DNA of 64,000 bases from positions 10,300,975-10,364,974 of the forward strand of contig NC_061068.1 in the NCBI RefSeq assembly GCF_021917145.1, in the 5' to 3' direction. The stretch is from Hypomesus transpacificus. Lineage: Eukaryota > Chordata > Actinopteri > Osmeriformes > Osmeridae. Shown here in pieces: positions 55,640-64,000 of this stretch (within the stretch, counting starts at the first letter, position 1; every line of letters starts with the position of its first letter). The translations under genes were made by a program, and so were the position numbers. The notes beneath the pieces were generated by a model. It saw only the letters and a program-made list of their open reading frames with translations, made no database searches and was not told the origin of the DNA.

Positions 55640-56060
55640 TGTCTGGCATGAAATCCCACCCTTGTGCTAGAGAAAAGTGTTATCTTCAAGCTAAAACAGA
55701 ATCTAAAGAAGCTCCGGAAGAAACCGCCTTGATGTTTCTATTTTAAAGCCTCCTTTTCTTCTCTGTATGTCTCTTCTCTATGTCCCCCAACCCCCTCCCT
55801 GTGGAGTCCCCAGCAGCAATGCAGTACCCATTAAAAAGCAGCCCTCCACCCCTCCTCTCCCACATCCCTGGCAGATTTAGTGCCATCACCCCGCCATTGG
55901 CCACCAAGCTGACAGCTGTGATTTATAGCTTGTTCCTCATTGGTTCTTCCCTGACAAGCAGATTTATGGGTGTACTATGATTCGCTGCCGGCCGCCTTTA
56001 AGATGAGTTACAGCCTTCTCTGTGATAGGACACAGAACCAGTGTCAAGTTACTGTCGTAA
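55640..56060. promoter_or_regulatory. Candidate conserved noncoding element
   Basis: A GC-balanced block in AT-rich DNA. It contains CAGCTGTGATTTATAGC and CCTCATTGG (inverted CCAAT, near 55935). It continues with GATTTATGGGTGTACTATG, a CGCTGCCGGCCGCC stretch (near 55983) and TGTGATAGG (GATA core, near 56020). There is no coding frame. Conservation is untested. Confidence 0.35.
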
Positions 56061-57060
56061 AGCCTGTGTCCCTGGGGGGAGGGGAGCAAGGAGGAAGGGA
56101 GGGCGTGGTATGCCTGTGTCAAGACAGTAGAATGATGCCGAATGGAGAAACAGAGGGAACGATAGTAAAGGGGACATAGGCAGAGGTGAGGAAATGGAGA
56201 CACTGAATAGACGGACAAAGACTGAATTATACCTGACATTACCTACCTGCTTCATCTCTATTTCCTACGTAACTATCTGATTCCTTGACTGTTACTAAAG
56301 CCAAGCATCATTACTTTAATTACTTTGACTTACACACTATTCTCTACACACTAGTGGCCCAACCATAGTATTCCAGGAATGTGCTTTTCATCGTGCTGCT
56401 ACCGAGACATTCACAGTCAACATGAGTTACAATCCGCACACAGAATACACATTAGATATACACTTTCATTACCTTTTTATGTTATTTCTTTGTCACCCTG
56501 TCATTGTCCATTCTTCTTACAATACTTCTCTTCCCGTTTTCTCCCATACCTTTTTTTAATAATATTTTATTATTAATATTTTAAATTATTTATAGTTAAT
56601 AGGGTAAATTCCCCCCCCCCACAAAAAAGGAAATCAGAGAAGGGTGTGAAACAGCATTGCATATTTTATGGGTTTAAGGATGAGTGCCAGATTTTACGAC
56701 ACAGAGCTAAATTAGATTCGCTCATCCCATCATGGGAGGATAGGTAGTGTATATATTACCTTTGATGCACTTTGATCTTAAATGCCTCCTTCCTTTTCTC
56801 TGCTCTGATTCCGTTATTCCAATCTACTCCCACTCCTTCAGCTTCACGCTCTCCAGTTTCTCAGCCCACGGCTGCCCCGTGGTTGTATGAGCAGTCAGGG
56901 AGGGTATAATAGATAATACAACAGGCACACTGTAAATAACTGTGTCGCATCACCAATCAACGGCAGAAAACTGCTAAAGTCACTTTCACTCCTTTGCTGT
57001 CAACAATATTTTCTGTGTATTATTACTTTAGCTGTCTGCGTTTGGCAAAAAAACTCTCAC
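56061..57060. other. Gene-free DNA
   Basis: Includes AT-rich DNA near 56560-56600 and a short C run near 56611-56620. Nothing else recognised. Confidence 0.4.
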
Positions 57061-57064
57061 AATT

Positions 57065-57560
57065 ATAGCCTACACACAATGCCCCATAAAGATGTGAAAG
57101 TTTTTTTGAATCTTTTGCAAATCTGTTAAAAATAAAACATGTATGTTTTGTAGGCAACATACGTTTTCACAGCCTGTACCGTGACACTCGTACAGAAACA
57201 TTTCTGCAGCATTGAAGGTCCCAATGAGCACGGTGGCCACATTTTTGGAACCACCAGGACTCTTCCAAGAGTTGGCCGCCTGGCCAATCGGGGGAGAAGG
57301 GCCTTAGTCAGGGAGGTGACCAAGAACCCCATGGTCACTCTGACAGAGCTCCAGCATTGCTCTGTGAAGAGAGGGGAACCTTCCAGAAGGACAACTATCG
57401 CTTCAGCACTCCACCAATCACGCCTGTATGGTAGAGTGGCCAAATGGAAGCCACTCCTCAGTAAAAGACACATCACAGCCCACCTAGAGTTTGCCAAAAG
57501 GCACCTGAAAGACCTTCATGAGAACTTTTTAATAGGTGTGAATACTGGTAAATAGAATTA
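57065..57560 (+). mobile_element. Internally deleted Tc1/mariner element with transposase fragment
   Basis: The left end resembles the terminal region of a common fish Tc1-like element (CACACAATGCCCCATAA, with GCAAATCTGTTAAAAATAAA near 57118). It jumps directly into the middle of a transposase. The open frame 57181-57555 reads RTLPRVGRLANRGRRALV, then VTKNPMVTLTELQ, then SRRTTIASALHQSRLYGRV and LEFAKRHLKD. This is the DNA-binding helix-turn-helix half of a Tc1 transposase. The DDE catalytic half is absent. Nonfunctional. Confidence 0.88.
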
Positions 57561-60390
57561 TCAGTATCTGTACCAGACCGATAATTTGAAAGGGTCTTAG
57601 ATGATCGTGTCTATCAAGAATTAGCTGACATTGTCATTTAAGATCTTAAATATTGATAACCAAACATTCACTCTGAAGACCCACAGATGGATGACCAGGG
57701 GCCAGTATTGCAAAGAAGCAAGTTCCTTTATCCATCAAGCATCAAACAAGGGACCATTCCTAGTTCCTGCAAGAAGGAAAGTGTGGGGTTTTAATGAATT
57801 ACTGATATTTGCCCTTGGTTGTATATTTGACAGGCTACACCATGAATTATACTACAGATGCATGCACTAACTCAAACAGCATTTTTAGTTTATGTGAATG
57901 ATGGAAAGCAAACTCAGTGATCTTTCTATAGTAAACAAAGGAATATTGTACACACAAAACCATATTCATGTTTTTCTGTGAAGCACATTTGAGTTTGCTT
58001 CGTGTGTAAATAAAGTTAGCCTTATCTTTCGACATATTGCCAATGATTTGCAAACGTGTTTCCCTGAGAGAGCAGCAGAGACTACTGTAGATGGCTGGAG
58101 GTAAACAGTCACACTAAACATTGAATCTTTTAGAAAGTATTTTATTTCAGCATAATGGTAAGAAGCCTCTCCCCACACTCCGTACAATTAAAACTAATTG
58201 GATCACAAGGGAACATATTAGTTTGCCCATTTTTTACAATAATCAGTGTAACATTTTTTTTTTAGGAAAAGTTATTCTTATGCACTCATTTTGCCTACAC
58301 AAAATAATCAATATAAGATCCTATCTTAACTGAGGATCATAACTCTGCATGCAAGACTAATAAACAAAAATACTAATTTGTGATAACTACTGTAGATGCT
58401 GTTGCTTACTTAATATCTCTACCAATATAATCCACTACAAATACCAGGGAATTTGTATAAAAAACAGTTTCTTTTAAGTACTACTGCCTCTAATATTTAA
58501 ATTACTCAACATCCTGGGCTCTCAACATTACTGATCCAAATGTTTCTGTCCACCTTCTTTGTCAAGTCGAGGAGTAAGAGGCTGTCTACAGACTAAACTC
58601 TAGTACTGTATATGTTCTTCATCTTTTGTTTCTATCACTCCAGTGTTTACATTTTATCAGAAAATAAAAAAAGGTCCTTATTGTTAACAGAATTATCATA
58701 ATGTCATGGAGAAAGAACTCAGTATTCTGTCTGACTATTTGGAAAATAAAACCTCATCTTAACTGATCATGGAGTCTATTGCATTTATACCAGTAGATCA
58801 ATAACAATATGAGATTGGCCTGGGATCTAACATATATAGAAGTAACCCTTCTTTGCCCTGTGGCCAGACTAGTGGGTGGTCATGGCAGGCAGCAACCATT
58901 TCATTGCCTTTAGGGCCACGAGACTGGGCCAGAGAATATATATCACTTTTCTCAAACTTGGTCTGTAAAATCTTGTATATCTTTTCCAACATTTTACTGG
59001 ATCGCTACTTCCTCACTTGAGTCAAACCCTACTTTGAGATCCAGGCACAAGTCAATTTATGCCCAGATATCATACTGATATCAGTAAATTATTTCATTTT
59101 ATACACAACAGGTCTCAAGTTTAGATTAGGCCTTTGATACACACTGACACTTGTGGGATATACAGTGGGCTTATAAAATGTTATGAGTAACATTTAGATA
59201 TTGTAATCAAATGTACAGTTTGAGTGAAGTCCTGGTAATTAGGACCAAGAGTTAAAAAACAAAACAAAAAAAACTACTAGCCCACAGACAAGCTGTGAAA
59301 GACCACTGATACACATACTGAACCTGACTAAGTTGATAGATGCAGAGTGGGTAGACGAACAGTATGCTAAACAAGCTTGTTGCCATTTCACTTGGAGGGG
59401 GTAACCACAGACAGCATAATTAAAGTTTAATACAGGTTACGGAAAATCATTAATTACTATATCATTTAGCACTACAATGATTATTGATGAATCCGCTCTT
59501 ATTTAAGGCTAAACCCAAGAACATAACAGACATCCATTATATACACACCAACTACATAATATCTCAAAAGAAGGCATTCGTTAGTGTGCAGCGGAGTCAA
59601 GCAAGTGTTGATACAGCTGTGGCTATGGCCTGAAGCTCGCCAAAGCACTGCAAGAGGGAAAGTAAAGTATGCACTATTAGCATCTCACTGGAATTGTCAA
59701 AACTTCTGGTTCTTCCAGATGATATGACGGGTTACATTATCATCAGTACTAACCAGAAATATGTTTACATTTTTGCCCACCAGTATGCTGCAACACTACT
59801 GAGTGTTCTATAAGCTTTGGAAAAAACATACCTCGATGGTAAAAGGCAGTGGCTCGTCCTTGTAAATCTTATAAAAACAATAAGGATAATTAAACCTTTA
59901 GTTCAGAAAATAAAAAAGGCAAATGAAAATAACAAAAACTAAAAACAAGCACGCTCTTAAGGCCACAAGATTCTGTATATCTCCTGCCATTCTCTGAACA
60001 TGATGATCTGTACATACACAAAGTAATGGGACTGGCTGAAGCTGCCATCTTGTGCCATTTTAAACATATATCCTTGTATGAACCTTAGTCAGAGAAAGCT
60101 TCCCACTTTTTGTCATAGAAATCTATACATACACTAGTATGTAATAGCTGTGTGGGGGTGAACTTGCAAAGGCTGTCCTATCCTGTGCCACTTCCTGAGT
60201 CATCAGCATATCACTACCTTGCAACAAACAGAACATGGTACAGGATACTACGACAGACAATATCCTGTACCCTGACCTATTACATATGACCTGTTAGGAT
60301 TTCTCCATGCTCAAATGTGGACTGTCCATTTGTATCACTCACTATTCAAGCCCTTGTTTTTACAGGTTTGCCCCCATGTACCATTGTCCA
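57561..60390. other. Gene-free DNA
   Basis: AT-rich. Part may be 3'UTR of the minus-strand zinc-finger gene, which ends coding at 60934. No domain, RNA gene or clear repeat recognised. Confidence 0.4.
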
Positions 60391-60391
60391 G

Positions 60392-60440
60392 ATTTTACAT
60401 TTATGCATTTAACAGACGCTTTTATCCAAAGCGACTTCCA
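60392..60440. repeat. Common teleost repeat terminus
   Basis: TTACATTTATGCATTTAACA, followed by GACGCTTTTATCCAAAGCGA, is the widespread fish LINE/SINE tail sequence, here as an isolated copy. The opposite strand of the same sequence ends the LINE fragment at about 31490-31535. Confidence 0.8.
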
Positions 60441-60579
60441 AGCGTTTTTCATTTCTGTATTTTCTGTAAAAACAGTCATTTCTACATTTTCCAGATATCC
60501 TCTGCTGTGTGTGGTTAAATATTAATGTATATATCCCACTTCATTGCTATGACTTTAGGACAAACTGTAGCCGCCGCCG

Positions 60580-60775
60580 CCTCCACCCCCCCCCCCCTCC
60601 CCAAATGCCTTACCTTTCCCCCCTACCCACAAAACCACCCTCAAAGTACCACCAAAACCCAACAATGAATCTGAACAATAACAACTTCTTTGTAAAATCA
60701 AATAAGTACAAAACAGACCAGAAATGTTCTCTAAAAAAAAAAAAGAAAAAAAAAAAAAGGAAAGAAAGAAAGACA
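60580..60775. repeat. C-rich and A-rich low-complexity tracts
   Basis: A poly-C stretch at about 60587-60600 and A/AG-rich tracts at about 60733-60775 lie just 3' of the zinc-finger gene. On the minus strand they form poly-T and poly-G in the probable 3'UTR. Confidence 0.85.
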
Positions 60776-60933
60776 AAACTGTATGTCCCTCTGTTATAAG
60801 TAACCTCAGGACTGGAGCTGCAGAATCAGTCTGTGCCAGAGTGTGGCGCCACTAAGCATAGGGCTCAGTGGCAGAGACCATGGGCCAGTCCTGTCTCTAA
60901 GGAGAGGTGGTGGTCATGTGTGGGAGGGGAATG

Positions 60934-63908
60934 TCAGACTGCAAGCCGACCAGGAGGGGGGTGCAGGGGGCTCCAGGTAGGTGGAGCCGGTGGGGGCTCC
61001 TGGGGATATGGGCGAGGCTCACAACATGGCTGGTTCTCTACCTTTGCCACACCACGGCCTTGGCACAACCGCCGATGCCGCAACAGCCGATCGGTCCGTG
61101 AAAAGTTCTGAAAACGTACACAGTTTATGTAAGGGTGATACAGTAAGACTTTATTCCAAAGCATATGGAAAAAGGAATTCCATGTGTTAATGTAACTTGG
61201 TGCACAAAACATAACATGTAGGCTACTGTGCAGTACATGCTGATGTTAGAAAAGACTAGTGTGGGCAGACATCTGCCTGTGTGGGCGTGGGTTGTGCATG
61301 CGCACATGGCAGAAGATGGCTATTTATGTGGGACGATCAGAGTATGCTCTTACCTGCTGGCATCTCTCGCACTGATAAGGCTTTTCTCCGCTGTGGACAC
61401 GCTTGTGTCGCTCCAGATGGTAGCGCTGGATAAACCTCATATCACACATGTCACAAGCAAACGGCTTCTCCCCTGAAAGAGCACACCAACACAAATCTAT
61501 TACATCACATTCAGTGCTGAACCACAACAAACTGCATTAAATCAGTCTCACTAGTTACAATATACTGGGTATTCTAAATATAAAAATGAAGGAATGCAAA
61601 AACATATCTAATGTGAGCCAGTTCAAGAAAAGGAACAATGCATGGTAAGAAACTACTCTGATTAACAATTTGAGATGTCTTCTCATCAACTCATTATGTG
61701 TAGCTCAGAGTGGAATCTCAGATTTTCATATCAAACTACCAAACTGGATGCCCCTGGAAAGTGTAATTTAATAGTTTGAGGCTGGTTCAACATCCAATCA
61801 AATGACTTGACAATCCAAACTCGAGTTTGTGGTGGTCTTGTAAAATTTGTTTTAGTCAGAGAGCTTTTTTGAGTGATAGGGGTATGGTGAATGGACGCAT
61901 ACCCGTATGAGTGTGGCTGTGTCTCTCCAGATGGTTACGCTGAATAAACCTCATGTCACACATGGAACAAGCATACGGCTTCACCCCTACACACAGAGTA
62001 ATATATTAGCCCTCTCTCCAAGAGATCACAACACATACAAACCTAGCATTACAGTTAAATTATCTTCAGAGATGTAGCCTAACCTTGGAATTATGTGTGC
62101 TTTTTGATGCTGTATTGTTTTAATAGAAGGTGAGAGGCTGAAGAGTTACCAGTACATGCAATTCTGATTCAAAGAACATTACAATATACACACTAAGACC
62201 TAACAAAGAAATAAATGTAAGTATCCCCAGAACATTGATCCTAAACTGCTGTAGGTAATCTGCCCCCTGGCTTACAATCTACGCCTACATTTTGCCTCTA
62301 GCCTTTGACATTGAACTGGCTACTCTAAAACTCACAGACTGGTGCTAGACAAGCAGCTAGGTATATAAACTACAAAATGTGAGAGGGGTCTGCCGAGCTG
62401 AGCCATACCCGTATGAGTGAGGCTGTGTCTCGACAGGTGGTAGCGCTGAACAAACCTCATGTCACACATGGAACAAGCGTATGGCTTCACTCCTGAATGA
62501 CCAGAGCATCAATTTATTATTGCTGCCCAACTTCCTTAATCCAATTAAGTCTGTTTGACATGCCTATGCAAAATTGATGGTTTACAACCACAGATGTCAA
62601 TTATAATGCCTTGCAGGGGATATACCATTTTTTAACTTAATTTCATCCGAATTAAAAAATGTTTTGGATGGATATTTTCTAAGGTTTAGTCCACAACAAC
62701 ACATCACATGAGCTGATGACATCACCTGGTTGTGTAGATCAGTATCAATATGCTGTATATTTATATAAAACTGGAATTTAATTTTTCCAAGCCCTGGACA
62801 AAGGGGGTTGGGTTAATCCTGGTCTTAATTACGGGTACAGTAGGCGTGTGCATACCCATATGAGTGAGGCTGTGTCTTGCCAGGTGGTAGCGCTGAAAAA
62901 ACCTCTTGTCACACATGGTGCAAGCGTAAGGTTTCACTCCTACACACACAGAGCAGCAATGTATCATTACTGTGCATCACTGCCCACCAAAGTACTTAAA
63001 CATGGGTCTAAGATTCTGCAATTATTGGTTATTAACCACTGATGCCAATTCATGCAATACATGAAATTTACATTTAAAAAATCCTCTAGGTGTTTTTGTG
63101 GATGCTTGGCCACAACCACAACAGACTGAACTAACACTCTTTTTACAAGACTTGTGAAGGCTTGTAGCCAACATTTAACACTGCAAAATCGGAGGGATTA
63201 AATGCTATGGATTCACATCTAAATGTCAATGTTTGGTTTGCCTACATTGTTACTGTGATTTAACTCTCCAATCTTCATCTTTCCTCCCTAATTACTAAAT
63301 GAGGGGTACGGTGAACGGACCCATACCCGTATGAGTGAGGCTGTGTCTCGCCAGGTGGTAGCGTTGAAAAAACCTCATGTCACACATGGTACATGCGTAC
63401 GGCTTCACTCCTAAATGACCAGAGCATTCATTTATAAATCTAATTAATTCATCTAGCTGTACAACCCATTTATGTCAATGTAACCTACAGCTGTGCAAAT
63501 TGATGGGTTAATAACCACTGAAGTCGATTTCATCAAATACTTTACAGTGGATTGACAACAATAAAGTTTACTTGGCTCAAACCAGTGTTTCTAATCGTTT
63601 TCATAGATTTAGTCCACAACACATCACAAGCTGATGATGTCACCTGGCAATAATATTACAAGCCCTGGCCAAAGTGCTTTTCATTGGATGTCATTGTGTA
63701 AACATTTTTGTATATTTAGATACAAATGATCTGTTTTCATGAGAACTGTGTTTTATTAATTCTGCCAAACCAGGTTTTGGGTTCATCTAGATCTTAATTA
63801 CGGGTACAGTAGGCGTGTGCATACCCATATGAGTGAGGCTGTGTCTTGCCAGGTGGTAGCGCTGAAAAAACCTCTTGTCACACATGGTGCAAGCGTAAGG
63901 TTTCACTC
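60934..63908 (-). CDS. C2H2 zinc-finger protein, ZNF740/ZNF148-like, 3' part (partial)
   Basis: Minus-strand exons in transcript order: 63908-63825, 63410-63327, 62939-62856, 62492-62409, 61986-61903, 61472-61354 and 61107-60934. The 5' part lies beyond the window. The first five are 84 nt each and phase 1-1, and each encodes one finger (C-x2-C-x12-H-x3-H) with a linker (V-K-P-Y-A-C ... L-T-H-T-G). The 119-nt exon encodes another finger plus the start of a last C2HC finger. The last exon completes that finger ([17 protein letters not shown]), then a Pro-rich tail ending GRLAV. It is likely a nuclear DNA-binding protein. The segments [20 protein letters not shown] and YQCERC are typical of ZNF740/ZNF148/ZNF281 relatives. 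I favour ZNF740 from memory of its C-terminus, but not firmly enough to give a symbol. Confidence 0.8.
62409..63908 (-). repeat. Tandem duplication of a two-finger-exon unit (about 0.92-0.97 kb)
   Basis: The exon at 63825-63908 and its flanks (about 63790-63930) are nearly identical to 62856-62939 and its flanks (about 62822-62960), offset 969 bp. The exon at 63327-63410 pairs with 62409-62492, offset 918 bp. Intron sequence is shared too: AGTCCACAAC...ATCAC followed by GCTGATGA and TCACCTGG occurs near 62689 and again near 63608. Confidence 0.85.
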
Positions 63909-64000
63909 CTACACACACAGAGCAGCAATATTTCATTACTAAGCCTAACTGTCCAGCCCCTTTAAGTCTTTAAACATTAGGCCTGGCTGCTATTATTGGT

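Noticed and set aside
60833-61190. Plus-strand open frames over the zinc-finger gene's last exon
   Set aside because: Antisense shadows of the Pro-rich C-terminal exon on the minus strand.

Overview
The window looks like nuclear DNA from a teleost fish. It has intron-containing vertebrate genes with GT-AG splice sites, long AT-rich intergenic DNA and fish-type repeats (hAT, Tc1, L2-like LINE, solo LTR). It covers the 3' part of a HoxC cluster and the flanking genes. hoxc6, hoxc5 and hoxc4 are all intact, which fits the 'a' copy (hoxca); in zebrafish the 'b' copy keeps only hoxc6b of these three. The species cannot be fixed from sequence alone. Dense TAGCCTA/TAGGCCTA words resemble what I remember from herring-like and some other teleost genomes, but that is weak evidence.

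Layout. 1-2.6 kb: intergenic DNA upstream of hoxc6, with a 53-nt palindrome. 2.9-14.1 kb: hoxc6a, hoxc5a and hoxc4a, all on + and each with two coding exons (YPWM motif in exon 1, homeodomain in exon 2). Their proximal promoters carry CCAAT, TATA or CACGTG motifs. Between hoxc5a and hoxc4a, at about 9.5-9.74 kb, lies a promoter-plus-donor-like segment. I found no mir-10 sequence. 14.1-33.9 kb: a 20-kb stretch with no recognisable protein gene and no hoxc3 or hoxc1 homeodomain. It holds a solo LTR with an exact target duplication (17.1 kb), a possible relic promoter and exon (18.3-19.4 kb), LINE fragments and possible conserved noncoding blocks. 34.0-35.0 kb: smug1 (uracil-DNA glycosylase) on -. 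42.8-49.4 kb: hnrnpa1 on +, with ten coding exons, two TE-bearing introns and a spliced 3'UTR. 51.7-53.7 kb: copz1 (COPI zeta subunit) on +, nine coding exons, 177 aa. 60.9-63.9 kb and beyond: the 3' half of a C2H2 zinc-finger gene on -.

The order hoxc4 - smug1(-) - hnrnpa1(+) - copz1(+) matches human 12q13, except that CBX5 and NFE2 are not seen where human has them.

The most unusual structure is at the right edge. The zinc-finger gene (ZNF740/ZNF148-like C-terminus) carries at least five tandem 84-nt exons, each encoding exactly one finger. All are in the same symmetric phase and spaced about 450-510 bp apart, and the two most upstream pairs come from a recent duplication with a unit of about 0.92-0.97 kb. 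Any number of these exons can be included or skipped without breaking the frame. The four main DNA-contact positions are almost the same in every finger.
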